The notes: a model not told the origin generated them from the letters alone. Counted from the stretch's first letter, positions 35,613 through 45,136 are shown. The stretch: 64,000 nt of DNA from Fibrobacterota bacterium (GCA_023459055.1 JAEWVR010000011.1:248001-312000); one strand, 5' to 3'. Numbers and translations: made by a program.

Positions 35613-36083
35613 ATGGCAGATGATGTAAGAAGAAACCTGGTTGCACCGTGCGGTATCGATTGCGGTGCATGTGAGATATACCTTAGCCGTTTTGATAAAA
35701 CCCTGAAACAGTTTCTTATTTCCCGCGGAATTTCTGAGGAAAGAATACCCTGTGACGGATGCCGTGCGATCGAAGGCTCCTGCCCTGTTATTGAAAACAA
35801 GTGTCAAACCTACGAATGTGTAAAACAGCACAATGTTACCTTTTGTCATGAATGTGAAAAATTCCCATGCGGAAAACTCAATCCTGCTGCGGACAGGGCA
35901 GATATTCTTCCCCATAACCTTAAAGTGTATAATTTAAGTGTCATCCGTCAGCGCGGAGTTGACAAATTCATAGAAGAAACACCGGAAATCAGAAAAAAAT
36001 ATTACAAGGGCACAATGAAAATTGGTCAGGGCCCGGACATTGAGCCAACTAAAGAACACTCTTCGAAACAGACGCAGAGCTGA
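35613..36083 (+). CDS. DUF3795 cysteine-rich protein
   Basis: AGGAGA precedes the ATG; 156 aa. The N-terminus LVAPCGIDCGACEIYL is the DUF3795 hallmark, followed by CDGCRAIEGSCP, CQTYECV and FCHECEKFPC, giving about ten ordered cysteines that probably bind zinc or an Fe-S cluster. No signal peptide. Function of the family is unknown. It stands before the MscS-type gene with a 93-base gap. Confidence 0.85.
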   Translation: MADDVRRNLVAPCGIDCGACEIYLSRFDKTLKQFLISRGISEERIPCDGCRAIEGSCPVIENKCQTYECVKQHNVTFCHECEKFPCGKLNPAADRADILPHNLKVYNLSVIRQRGVDKFIEETPEIRKKYYKGTMKIGQGPDIEPTKEHSSKQTQS

Positions 36084-36176
36084 TACATCATCTTTGAGAT
36101 TTTATCTTTCATGGGCTTTGCCATTAGGAAAAAAGTGACGCAACAGAAAACGATACTAGAAGGGAAATGAATTATC

Positions 36177-38114
36177 ATGTTCATGCACTCAGAATTGCGG
36201 TTTTCAAAATATCTGTTCGTTTTATCATTAGTTATTTTGCTAAACAGCAGCGTTTCATTCTCTGAAGCCGACACATCTGTTGCAGATAATGACTCAATAG
36301 ATACATTATCTACAAAAACAACCAATGCATCAATAAGACCCGATGATAGTTCCAAGGTTGAAATAGCTGATTCAGCCGCAAGTATCGCTTTGGACACGGT
36401 TCGCACCATAATCAGAACTAATGATTCCCTTGCGCAGGCAGATTCAATAAAAAAGCTCTCGCTTATCAAGCAGCTTGAAAATGTCAAGCCCTACGATAAA
36501 AAAAAAATCAAGCTTTTAGAGCAGCACATCGATTCTCTTTCGCGTTCAGATTCAATCCGCAGGTTGAAACAGTCATCTGAGATATCGCGCCTGAGAAATA
36601 ATCTGACCGGTTATCCGGTTATACTTGGCCGTGATACGTTGTTTCAAATTTACACAAAATTCGGACCGTTTACAGCACAAGAAAGATCCAGTGTGATATC
36701 GAAAAGAATCTCGGACATCGCTCGAATCGTTGGTTTCAATCCTGACACACTGCTGATTTATACCAATGAAGCAAGTATTGATATTATGTATTCTGAAAGA
36801 ACGCTCCTGAGCATTACTGATACGGATGCGCTATTTCTTGAGTCAACATCCGATTCAATTGCACAACGATATCTGGGTACTATTAAAAAAGCGATTATGG
36901 AATATCGAAAAGCCCATTCGATTATAAATTATACACTACAAATCGGCCAGATTGTCGGGATTCTGTTCCTCGTATTTACCAGCTTCTTTCTTGTCAAAAG
37001 GCTTGTTTCGTCAATCAGGAAATACGTTAATAAAAACAGACATCAGTTAATTAAAGGTATCAACCTTAAAACGGTGACGCTGCTTTCAAAGGAAATGCAG
37101 TATAAAGCCACATTTCAGGCATTAGGCCTGATCCAAATTATTTTGTACATTATTATAGGATACATAGCATTACCATTCCTTTTCAATGTATTTCCGGCAA
37201 CAAAGCAAATCTCAACGACATTGTTGAATTGGACGCTCTCACCTATTAAAAACGTTCTTTCTGCAATCATTCACTATCTGCCCAATGTATTTAACATTCT
37301 AATCATTATTATTGTCTCGCAAATCGTGATTAAACTTTTAAAGAAAATATTTGAAGAAATTGAAAAAGGGACATTGAAATTTAATGGTTTTTATGAAGAC
37401 TGGGCACGCCCGACTTTTAACATAGTAAAATTTCTTGTCTATGTTCTTACCTTTGTGATGATTTTTCCTTACCTCCCCGGCTCGGACTCCCCCATTTTCA
37501 AGGGAGTTTCAGTATTTTTGGGCCTGCTTTTTTCGCTGGGTTCGACATCCGCGATTTCAAATATCGTTGCAGGGCTTGTGATTACCTATATGCGCCCCTT
37601 TAAAATTGGAGACAGGATAAAAATCGGTGATGTCGTTGGTGATGTATTGGAAAAAAATATGCTCGTAACAAGGCTGCAAACGATTAAAAATGAAATCATC
37701 ACTATGCCAAATTCTACAATACTGACAGGACATACAATCAACTACTCTACGAATGGTACCAGTGCTCAATTATTGCTGCATACGACCGTATCAATCGGCT
37801 ATGATGTACCCTGGAGAACAGTTCATCAACTGCTGATTGATGCAGCAAAAAAAACAGATGGTATCTCAGCCGATTCAGAACCATTTGTTCTTCAAAAAAG
37901 CCTTGATGATTTCTACGTTTCATATGAATTAAATGCATATACGATATTACCCCAAAAAATGGCATCGATCTACTCATCGCTTCACCAGAATATCCAGGAT
38001 CGTTTCAATGATGCACATGTTGAGATATTATCACCACACTATCGTGCTATACGTAATGGGAATATGCAGACTTTTTCAGATGCAAACCCTGATAGCGTCA
38101 GTAAGAAAGTGTAA
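36177..38114 (+). CDS. MscS-family mechanosensitive channel with periplasmic N-terminal domain
   Basis: AGGGAAA lies about nine bases before the ATG; 645 aa. A signal peptide (1-29) leads into a roughly 210-residue Ser/Asp/Thr-rich, coiled-coil-prone periplasmic region (SLIKQLENVKPYDKKKIKLL). Membrane helices appear near 253-276, 314-337, 369-390, 414-435 and 443-466. The MscS core follows: SLGSTSAISNIVAGLVITYM, then RPFKIGDRIKIGDVVGDVLE near 475 and EIITMPNSTILTGHTINYS near 505, then an alpha/beta vestibule. The glycine/alanine pore helix is visible. Role: emergency ion release on osmotic downshock, or another gated leak. Length lies between MscS and MscK. Confidence 0.9.
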   Translation: MFMHSELRFSKYLFVLSLVILLNSSVSFSEADTSVADNDSIDTLSTKTTNASIRPDDSSKVEIADSAASIALDTVRTIIRTNDSLAQADSIKKLSLIKQLENVKPYDKKKIKLLEQHIDSLSRSDSIRRLKQSSEISRLRNNLTGYPVILGRDTLFQIYTKFGPFTAQERSSVISKRISDIARIVGFNPDTLLIYTNEASIDIMYSERTLLSITDTDALFLESTSDSIAQRYLGTIKKAIMEYRKAHSIINYTLQIGQIVGILFLVFTSFFLVKRLVSSIRKYVNKNRHQLIKGINLKTVTLLSKEMQYKATFQALGLIQIILYIIIGYIALPFLFNVFPATKQISTTLLNWTLSPIKNVLSAIIHYLPNVFNILIIIIVSQIVIKLLKKIFEEIEKGTLKFNGFYEDWARPTFNIVKFLVYVLTFVMIFPYLPGSDSPIFKGVSVFLGLLFSLGSTSAISNIVAGLVITYMRPFKIGDRIKIGDVVGDVLEKNMLVTRLQTIKNEIITMPNSTILTGHTINYSTNGTSAQLLLHTTVSIGYDVPWRTVHQLLIDAAKKTDGISADSEPFVLQKSLDDFYVSYELNAYTILPQKMASIYSSLHQNIQDRFNDAHVEILSPHYRAIRNGNMQTFSDANPDSVSKKV

Positions 38115-38173
38115 GAGAAAGATAAAAATCACGTTTGCCATTCTTTACCGGGAATAATACAGGCTGGCGATTT

Positions 38174-38440
38174 ATGAATAATGACAATCAAGAAAAGGCT
38201 GAAAGTCAGCCCCATTTACAACATGTAAAAACATCCGGATTTATCAGGGCAACATTATAAGAAATAAAACAGTTGTTTTTGGAAAAATATCCAACCGGTT
38301 ATCCGTGGTATGGAGACAAGAAAATAAAAGGTATCCTAAAAAGAGGTTCCAAAGGTTATTTTAAGGAAAACAACACTGTAATTTCATCGATCATCATATT
38401 TGATAACTATTGCAAGTATTGCAATTCAACGTCGCAATAA
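38174..38440 (+). pseudogene. N-terminal remnant of a GNAT-type acetyltransferase with internal stop
   Basis: One frame from ATG 38174 reads QPHLQHVKTSGFIRATL, a TAA at 38258-38260, then EIKQLFLEKYPTGYPWYGDK and KGYFKENNTVISSIIIFD before a final TAA. FIRATLxEI is the usual opening of GNAT proteins. It may be the missing front of the GNAT remnant at 40638-40915. The rest of the gap to 38561 is AT-rich, with the AAAGGAG site of the next gene. Confidence 0.5.
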
Positions 38441-38561
38441 GTAATCAGTGTAATTATAAATGAATTTACAAATTGTGAATATAAATAATAATCATCTTTG
38501 GAAAAACATTAAACGAATAGCGTGAAACATAACATTACAAACAAAACAAAGGAGCCCACCA

Positions 38562-39053
38562 ATGAGCCTATACGAAGAGGGATACAAACTACTTGACGAA
38601 AAGTTCGGCAATGGCAAAGACAATATTATTTCACTGGCAACGATCGCCCGTGAACCAGGTGCCGATGGATCACCCCGCCCGGTTGTCCGTGGTGTGGATG
38701 CTTATTATGAGGATGGTGTCTTTTATGTCACAACACATGCGAAGTCGAACAAGATGCAACAGATTGCGAAAAACCCGGAAGTGTCGATTTCATCAAGCAC
38801 CGAAATGTTTACCGCCAGCGGAACCGGTGAAAATCTGGGCTGGGTGTTAGACCCGAAGAATGCCACTTTAAGAAATAAACTCCGTACCACATTCGCCGCA
38901 TGGTACGACATGGCAAACAACGAACAGGACCAAAATTGCTGTATTCTTGCGATCCGCATGACAAAAGGAACATTAAATATCAACCACTGGGAAAAACTGT
39001 ATCACATGGATTTTGTCAATAAGACAAGTATGGAGAATGGCGGGGTTTACTGA
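38562..39053 (+). CDS. Pyridoxamine 5'-phosphate oxidase-like FMN-binding protein
   Basis: AAAGGAG precedes the ATG; 163 aa. The split-barrel pattern is that of the PNPOx-like/general stress protein 26 group: NIISLATIAREPGADGSPRP, VRGVDAYYEDGVFYVTTHAK near 42, SNKMQQIAKNPEVSIS near 63, ILAIRMTKGTLNINHWEK near 128. Probably a cytoplasmic flavin- or heme-binding stress protein; the exact reaction is not predictable. Monocistronic, lying between two pieces of a broken GNAT gene. Confidence 0.82.
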   Translation: MSLYEEGYKLLDEKFGNGKDNIISLATIAREPGADGSPRPVVRGVDAYYEDGVFYVTTHAKSNKMQQIAKNPEVSISSSTEMFTASGTGENLGWVLDPKNATLRNKLRTTFAAWYDMANNEQDQNCCILAIRMTKGTLNINHWEKLYHMDFVNKTSMENGGVY

Positions 39054-39181
39054 TCATTATTCATTATTACCCTCTCTGAATCCATTTGGATAAGGGCCGG
39101 TTGATGAGGCTATTCTGTCAATAATAGCTCCTTTTATTCATCAAACATCAAGGAATGCAGAAACAAAGGAATATTTAATTA

Positions 39182-40627
39182 ATGAGATCACTGATTTTAA
39201 TAACACTGGTAATGTTGTTGGTTCTAAGCTCTGGATGTACAAATAGATATATGAATGCCTCATATGTAAATACCACTCCGGTCAACAGGTATCTGTCAGT
39301 ATATCCTATTGCAGATAAGAATATTCACATTAAAGATTCAACAATACTTGATTTCATAATTAAAGATTACGATGTTGCAAAAGAGAATTCTGTTGCAACG
39401 TTTGATTCACTACTCAATAGAAACATACATGGAACGATCGTTTTGAATACTGAAAATGTCATCGTTTCTCCATATATAAACAAAAAAACATCGTCTTCAG
39501 GTGAAATGGATACGGCAAAAATTTCTGAGCAGGATCGTCGCATTTTAAAAAGGCTTGGTATTATTTTGCCCGACGAAAATTCCATCGTATCACTTGGATA
39601 TCCGGCAGACCTTGTACTCTTTATTGCAAATCTTGAAATCGATATTAAGAACGAAATAAGATTGAGCCAATCAGGTACGCCCGCAACCTGGATCACTCCA
39701 CTAAATAATTATACGTTTTCCACTAAAAATATTGCATTCGTGATTTGGGATTATAAAAAGAATAGTATAGTTTGTTCAGGAAAAATAGACGCCAGTGCAG
39801 TTGCATCACGCTGTGATACAAGTATGATTGAATCGGTAAAGAATGCAGGTATTAAGAACTGGCAAAATAAAGTATCATTCTGGCCATTTCTGTTAAGTTC
39901 AATTGGTAATGAAATTTCGAAAGCAACTCCATTCTCAAAGAATTTAGTTGATTCGATAATGAATGAATGTGAATGGCGAATCATGAAAAAGCGCCAGCTC
40001 ACACATCCACAAAGAGATTCCGCTGTTATTGCAAGCAGATTAGAAACTATTTACCCAACAGTTTTAAAATCTATTGATGGTATCGCTGCATCATTTGATA
40101 ATAGAGAGAGTATCCGTCTTGGTCTCACAATTTCTCCGATCGGCAGGATTTACTATGCGTGGATAATTGATTCTGTCAAGGTTGATTCTGCTGCATCAGT
40201 AAAACTGAATACTGACATTTCGGGGCCTGTTTGTGATTCGATTTCCAATACTAAACTCTATACAATTGTTAAGCTCGGAATAGATCTTAACAATACAAAA
40301 GCCCGCATTCATTTCGATTCCATAAAGTATGTTGAATTAAGACCAGAAGCAAATATTGATCAAAAACTTAAACAAACACTGCCAAGTATTCGTGGTGCCT
40401 ATAATAAAAGGCTACGTGAAGGAATGGATAAAAAAGGTATAATCACGGTCAGATTTACCATTAATGACAATGGTAACATTATCAGCTCATCAATCCTATC
40501 ATCCACAATGAATGATCCTAAACTGGAACTGGAAATGATCTCAATAATTAAAAAATGTAAATTTTATAAAATTTATAATCCAGGAGACATCCGTAATACT
40601 GTCTATCCCTTTATTTTCTCACATTAG
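39182..40627 (+). CDS. Lipoprotein with TonB/AgmX-type C-terminal domain
   Basis: 481 aa with AAGGA upstream. The N-terminus MRSLILITLVMLLVLSSGC ends in a lipobox (LSSGC), giving a lipid-anchored mature protein. Residues about 25-330 are of unrecognised type, with many Asp/Ser. The final 90 residues (IRGAYNKRLREGMDKKGIIT, then VRFTINDNGNIISSSILSST and IIKKCKFYKI) match the TonB C-terminal / AgmX-PglI pattern seen in energy transducers and gliding proteins. Here it is on a lipoprotein without a proline-rich periplasmic stalk, so it is unlikely to be a classical TonB; similar proteins occur in Fibrobacterota and Myxococcota. Confidence 0.75.
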   Translation: MRSLILITLVMLLVLSSGCTNRYMNASYVNTTPVNRYLSVYPIADKNIHIKDSTILDFIIKDYDVAKENSVATFDSLLNRNIHGTIVLNTENVIVSPYINKKTSSSGEMDTAKISEQDRRILKRLGIILPDENSIVSLGYPADLVLFIANLEIDIKNEIRLSQSGTPATWITPLNNYTFSTKNIAFVIWDYKKNSIVCSGKIDASAVASRCDTSMIESVKNAGIKNWQNKVSFWPFLLSSIGNEISKATPFSKNLVDSIMNECEWRIMKKRQLTHPQRDSAVIASRLETIYPTVLKSIDGIAASFDNRESIRLGLTISPIGRIYYAWIIDSVKVDSAASVKLNTDISGPVCDSISNTKLYTIVKLGIDLNNTKARIHFDSIKYVELRPEANIDQKLKQTLPSIRGAYNKRLREGMDKKGIITVRFTINDNGNIISSSILSSTMNDPKLELEMISIIKKCKFYKIYNPGDIRNTVYPFIFSH

Positions 40628-40637
40628 CAATTCAATC

Positions 40638-40915
40638 AAAGAAATAGGTGCGATCTGTTTTGGGATTACAGACTTTGCTTATTGGTTAATGATTACGGAC
40701 CTTGGCGTTGATCTCGCATATATAAAAAACGGAATAGGTTCAAAATTGTTAAAAATTGCACGGGAGGAAGCCGGAGGAGAAAAAGATATCATCGTTTTTA
40801 TTAATGCGAATGATGATGCCATTCCATTTTATGAAAAATGCGTTTACATAAATTCAACAGTATGATGGAATTGTCAAATATAAAATGGACTCTGTTTGAA
40901 GTAAAAAAAGATGAT
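40638..40915 (+). pseudogene. C-terminal remnant of a GNAT acetyltransferase, frameshifted
   Basis: Frame one (to TGA 40863-40865) reads EIGAICFGITDFAYWLMITD, LGVDLAYIKNGIGSKLLKIA and FINANDDAIPFYEKC, a clear GNAT acetyl-CoA-binding core. The chain continues one frame over as MMELSNIKWTLFEVKKD. There is no start codon for this part. It follows the lipoprotein stop directly; the front half may be the remnant at 38174-38440. Confidence 0.75.
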
Positions 40916-41000
40916 CAAGCTGGTACAAATAAAAAAAGGTTGATAGTAATTACTAAGCTGTTAAGATTATACTATAAGGACTAAAGAGAAATGAGACATA

Positions 41001-41549
41001 ATGGCAACAACTGAACTAATTCGAACTGCCAAAATCAAAGATGTTCCTATGATTTTGGATATCTATTCATATTATGTCAATAATGCGACAATTACATTTG
41101 AGATTATACCTCCAGCGATCGAAGAAATGAACAGAAGAGTAATGGAAACCCTGAAAACCTTTGACTGGATCGTTTATGAATACAATAAGGCAATAGTTGG
41201 CTACGCATATTACTCCAAATTCCGGGAGCGAAAAGCATACGATTACTCATGCGAAACAACAATCTATGTTCACAAAGATTTTACAGGAAAAGGAATTGGA
41301 AGTGCTCTTTACGGACAACTAATAAGCAACTTGAAAAAAACATCAAAAGCTGTCGCCATTGGCGGAATCTCATTACCTAATGAAGCGAGCATAAGGCTTC
41401 ATGAAAAATTTGGATTTAAGAATGTTGGAATATTCAGGAACATCGGCAGAAAATTCAACAAGTGGATTGATGTAGGATTTTGGGAACTGGAATTAAAAAA
41501 CAGCAGTGAGTATAATCCAGAAACAGAGTCACCCACACAAACCCGATAA
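41001..41549 (+). CDS. GNAT family N-acetyltransferase, phosphinothricin/methionine-sulfoximine acetyltransferase type
   Basis: 182 aa. Motifs: LIRTAKIKDVPMILDIYSYY, NATITFEIIPP near 29, IVYEYNKAIVGYAYYSKFRE near 57, SCETTIYVHKDFTGKGIGSA near 83 (the acetyl-CoA P-loop), LPNEASIRLHEKFGFKNVGI near 122 and GRKFNKWIDVGFWELEL near 146, all as in the PAT/MddA subgroup. These enzymes N-acetylate amino-acid analogues such as phosphinothricin or methionine sulfoximine. Cytoplasmic; a stand-alone accessory gene next to a dead GNAT remnant of a different subgroup. Confidence 0.9.
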   Translation: MATTELIRTAKIKDVPMILDIYSYYVNNATITFEIIPPAIEEMNRRVMETLKTFDWIVYEYNKAIVGYAYYSKFRERKAYDYSCETTIYVHKDFTGKGIGSALYGQLISNLKKTSKAVAIGGISLPNEASIRLHEKFGFKNVGIFRNIGRKFNKWIDVGFWELELKNSSEYNPETESPTQTR

Positions 41550-41667
41550 AAGCAATTAGTAAAGACAATTTTTATGATTCAATCGATAATCAGACATAAC
41601 ACAGGTACTATTGTCGCTTTTTAGACGATAGTAGTATACGCATTTTCTTAACCAGTATCTTATCCGT

Positions 41668-42411
41668 TTAATCGCTGCATTTATTTTGAAACCAGTCAAG
41701 GACTTCACTGATTGACCCATCAGGAATAAAATGCCCGCCATTATGAACTTTCAAGGTAACATCCCATCCTTTTTTCAATAAAAAATTATACACGTCTTCT
41801 CCGGGAGGAGGCTCCTCCTTAATTCCCCAGATAAAATACGCTGGAATTTTAAAGCGATCAGGGATTCTATCCTTTCTTATGAAATTGTATTCAAAAGTAT
41901 AGCCTGCGCCGCCTGATACAGTACAGTATGCAGTGATAAATTTGTCTCCATGTTTATCCTTATTGGTAGAAACGACCTGATGCGTAAAACTGCCGCCTGA
42001 TGAAAATCCGTAAAGAAGAACTTTCTTACTGTCAACTGAAAATTTCTTTTTCGTTTCAAGCACCATTTCTTTTACATTTTTTGTATCCGGAGATTTTCGA
42101 TCGCCATCCCAATAAATATTTTTCGCTTGTGGTGCGATTACAATTAATTCCCTATTTTCTGCTTCATTGATAAAATTTCTGATAAAATTTGCATCCGTGC
42201 CACCAAGCGGATGAAGAACAACCATTAAAGGATATTTCTTATCAGCAGTGTATGATTTTGGCAGGTAGACACTTCCAAGTTCTGATATACGAAATATATC
42301 ACCGTATTTTATCTCAGAATATGTATAATTTTTAGCGTAAGGAAGTCCGTAAGATACAATAACAAATAAAGCTAACCAGATTTTTATGATATTTCCTGAT
42401 AAAGTAATCAT
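41668..42411 (-). CDS. Secreted alpha/beta-hydrolase esterase (feruloyl/acetyl-esterase-like)
   Basis: The ATG at 42411 is preferred over an upstream ATG at 42453 because it places the signal peptide (MITLSGNIIKIWLALFVIV) at the very N-terminus; 247 aa. Alpha/beta-hydrolase motifs: YPLMVVLHPLGG near 60, nucleophile elbow GFSSGG with Ser 137, an acid in the WGIKEEPPPGED region, and catalytic His 227 in VHNGGHFIP. The type is PHB-depolymerase/LpqC-like, the group holding many feruloyl and acetylxylan esterases. It is divergent from the GH10 xylanase, consistent with removal of xylan side groups. Substrate is inferred from context. Confidence 0.8.
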   Translation of the reverse strand: MITLSGNIIKIWLALFVIVSYGLPYAKNYTYSEIKYGDIFRISELGSVYLPKSYTADKKYPLMVVLHPLGGTDANFIRNFINEAENRELIVIAPQAKNIYWDGDRKSPDTKNVKEMVLETKKKFSVDSKKVLLYGFSSGGSFTHQVVSTNKDKHGDKFITAYCTVSGGAGYTFEYNFIRKDRIPDRFKIPAYFIWGIKEEPPPGEDVYNFLLKKGWDVTLKVHNGGHFIPDGSISEVLDWFQNKCSD

Positions 42412-42677
42412 CGTTTTAATTCCATAATCCAAAAGATATCCTGACAAGTGCATGAAATTTCTAAGATACTATCCGGACCGGACATTACGCAATGAATGCA
42501 TCTGCCGGTGATATCACAGATAACCAAATGCATCATACCCAGCGATCGAATGAATCCAACCTGTGATCTATTCAGGATTATCTGCATCCAAATCAACGTG
42601 ATGATTGAAGCGTTTAATCTTGCAGGTGTAAAGGCGTATAAAAGATCTGTTGTGTCACCAGAAAAGCATTGACATGG

Positions 42678-42692
42678 ATGTTGTCACAACAT
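42678..42692. promoter_or_regulatory. 15-bp perfect palindrome ATGTTGTCACAACAT, candidate operator
   Basis: Seven-base arms around a central C, in the divergent region between the esterase and the xylanase. TTGACA at 42669-42674 directly precedes it. The core TTGTCACAA also occurs at 49499-49507, upstream of the second secreted esterase. Confidence 0.45.
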
Positions 42693-42773
42693 ATTTAAGT
42701 AAAACCGTGGTTTAAATTGACATGCCCGGTGGCAATGATAATGATATCACCATTATTTTCAGTCGATAATTCA

Positions 42774-42802
42774 TTGACAAAATAATGATTGATTACTATA
42801 AT
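42774..42802 (+). promoter_or_regulatory. Consensus sigma-70 promoter of the GH10 xylanase
   Basis: TTGACA (42774-42779), 17 bases, TATAAT (42797-42802). Transcription would begin near 42809, so translation must start downstream, at the TTG 42849 rather than at the in-frame ATG 42789. Confidence 0.82.
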
Positions 42803-42848
42803 GAGTGAATTAAGAAATAGTTATAAATATATACATAAGGAGTGTACC

Positions 42849-45122
42849 TTGAAAACGAGATTAGTAGTAATTATCCTTTTCCTGTTTAATGTGTTAACGT
42901 TTGCAGCAGATCCGGGTTCACTGCGGTCATTAGCAGATAAAAAAAATAAAAGTATCGGTGCAGCAATTATGCCTCAACAGCTTGATGATCCAGAATTTGT
43001 AAAACTTTTGATAGAAAATTGTAATTACATAACACCTGAAAATAATCTGAAATGGGATGCCGTTCACCCTCGTGATACTGTATATGATTTTTCAGGTGGT
43101 GATAAAATTGTGGACTTTGCTTTAAAAAACAACATGAAAGTCCGCGGCCATAATCTTTTATGGCATCAGGCAAATCCCGGCTGGATAGCATTACCAAATA
43201 TGACTGTTGAAAAATGGAAAGCACTTGTAAAAGACCATTATGTAAATGTAATGACTCACTACAAAGGAAAAATAATCGATTGGGACGTTGTCAACGAGCC
43301 TATGGATGACAATGGTCAGATACGTAAAAGCTTGTGGTACGATTTTTTAGGAGAGGATTATATTGAATTTGCTCTTAGAACCGCACGGGAAGTTGATCCA
43401 AATGCAAAATTATACTTAAATGATTATGCCATTGAGGAAATGTGCCCTAAAGCTGATGGTTTTTACAAGCTGGTGAAAGATTTGATGGCCAAAGGTGTAC
43501 CACTTGATGGTGTCGGTTTCCAGTTTCATATTGATGGAAATTTTATGCCTGACTTTGCAAGTGTAAATCAAAACATTAAAAGATTTGCAGATCTGGGGCT
43601 TGACATACAAATAACAGAACTGGATGTACGTTTAAAAGTTCCTCCTACAGAAAATGCTTTAAACAAACAGGCAAAGATATACGCTGAACTGATGAGATTA
43701 ATGCTTGCATATAAAAATATAAACGCTTATATCATGTGGGGATTATATGACAAACATTCCTGGATCCCTAATGCCTATGCCGGTTATGGAGCAGGATTAA
43801 TTATCGACGAGAAAGCAAAGCCAAAACCAGCGTATTTTGCAATACGAGATGCTCTTTTGGAAGAGAATCCATCACCGGATTATTTCGATAAATATATTAC
43901 CAAATCAGAAGGAAGAGTATTTCCAAGTTTCAGAGCAGTTAAAGCAGTAAATGAACCGGTTATTGACGGAAACGCTGATGAAAAAGATTGGGCGAACGCT
44001 ATTTCCTATCCATTTTTATATAATCAACTGGATCCCTATGATCTCCGGGTTCCATCATCACAGAAAGATATATATGGAAGCTGGAAAATCATGTACAAGG
44101 GCAATAAACTATATGGTGTCGTTAGCAGAAAAGATGACATAACAGTAACATCAAATGGAAACATATGGGAAAATGACTGTTTTGAACTATTCTTTAATGT
44201 TGCCGGAAAATGGAGTCAATACCGATCAGTTGTCGGAAGCGACTGGCAGAGAGACATGAATGTACCCGGAAAGGCAGTCTGGAATAACGATGGAACTGTT
44301 TGTGAATTTGAAGTTGAACTGCCAACAGAAACTCTTTCCGGCTTGACAATCGGCTGGTTGATGGCGTTAGCAGATGCAGATGCCCCTAATAAAGGAAGAA
44401 AATGTCAGCTTTATCCGATATCAGGGTCTAACACAGCCTGGACAGGAAAAGGATTTGCTGAAATGACCTTTGAAAATGAGGATGGAGTGTTTGTTGATGG
44501 ACCAAATGTCGGCTCAATTCCGCCGTTTAATGCCATGAGTATAACAACAAAAAATCTTCCTAAAATTGATGGAAAAGCGAAAGATGCTTGCTGGAAGGAA
44601 GCGTATACCTATTCATTCGGCTATAATCATATTTCTGCAACTGATAAAAGTCAGCCTGATAATGCAATTATTTCCGGCGATTGGAGAATAATTTACAATG
44701 GGAATACGATTTATGGCTTAGTTAACAGAAAAGCATCTAAAACAATTACTACATCAAAAGATGAGTCGAAAAACGACAATGTCGAAATAGCATTCATTTC
44801 TAACAGTGTGTTTAAACAATATCGCACAGTTGTCGGAAAAGATTTTACAAATACTGAGAAATCGCAAAAGATGAAAGCAGTCTGGAGTAAGGACGGAAAC
44901 GTTCTTGAATTCATGATGGAAATCGGGAATGACGATATGTCAGGAAAACAAATTCAGTGGTCGATAGGACTTATCAATAATAACAATGCTATTGATGCTG
45001 ATCCGCAATTTGCATTGTATCCATTTTGCGGGTACAATCTTGCAGTAAAAGTTGATCCTAATGATCTTGGCGCAAATATGGCCAAAAAGGGTAAAGAATT
45101 CGGTGTACTCAAACTTCAATAA
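42849..45122 (+). CDS. GH10 endo-1,4-beta-xylanase with two CBM9-like modules
   Basis: A TTG start at 42849 is set by AAGGAG six bases upstream and by the promoter position; 757 aa. Signal peptide 1-20 (LVVIILFLFNVLTFAA). GH10 barrel about 25-345: IGAAIMPQQL, ENNLKWDAVHP near 64, VRGHNLLWHQANPGW near 98, acid/base WDVVNEP with Glu 150, QFHIDG near 225, nucleophile ITELDVR with Glu 257, IMWGLYDKHSW near 295. Two CBM9-type modules follow (about 364-545, starting VNEPVIDGNADEKDWANA; about 560-757, starting LPKIDGKAKDACWKEAY). It cleaves xylan backbones outside the cell. Unlike other enzymes here it lacks a sorting-like tail. A strong terminator follows. Confidence 0.95.
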   Translation: MKTRLVVIILFLFNVLTFAADPGSLRSLADKKNKSIGAAIMPQQLDDPEFVKLLIENCNYITPENNLKWDAVHPRDTVYDFSGGDKIVDFALKNNMKVRGHNLLWHQANPGWIALPNMTVEKWKALVKDHYVNVMTHYKGKIIDWDVVNEPMDDNGQIRKSLWYDFLGEDYIEFALRTAREVDPNAKLYLNDYAIEEMCPKADGFYKLVKDLMAKGVPLDGVGFQFHIDGNFMPDFASVNQNIKRFADLGLDIQITELDVRLKVPPTENALNKQAKIYAELMRLMLAYKNINAYIMWGLYDKHSWIPNAYAGYGAGLIIDEKAKPKPAYFAIRDALLEENPSPDYFDKYITKSEGRVFPSFRAVKAVNEPVIDGNADEKDWANAISYPFLYNQLDPYDLRVPSSQKDIYGSWKIMYKGNKLYGVVSRKDDITVTSNGNIWENDCFELFFNVAGKWSQYRSVVGSDWQRDMNVPGKAVWNNDGTVCEFEVELPTETLSGLTIGWLMALADADAPNKGRKCQLYPISGSNTAWTGKGFAEMTFENEDGVFVDGPNVGSIPPFNAMSITTKNLPKIDGKAKDACWKEAYTYSFGYNHISATDKSQPDNAIISGDWRIIYNGNTIYGLVNRKASKTITTSKDESKNDNVEIAFISNSVFKQYRTVVGKDFTNTEKSQKMKAVWSKDGNVLEFMMEIGNDDMSGKQIQWSIGLINNNNAIDADPQFALYPFCGYNLAVKVDPNDLGANMAKKGKEFGVLKLQ

Positions 45123-45136
45123 GTAGTTTGTTCATT

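Noticed and set aside
42454..42660. Possible remnant frames on the minus strand upstream of the esterase (GWIHSIAGYDAFGYL-like)
   Set aside because: Interrupted by several stops over a short distance and not assignable to any family; too weak to list as a pseudogene.
42789..42848. ATG at 42789 as xylanase start
   Set aside because: It lies between the -35 and -10 of a consensus promoter, and the added residues would precede the signal peptide; the TTG at 42849 has AAGGAG at ideal spacing.
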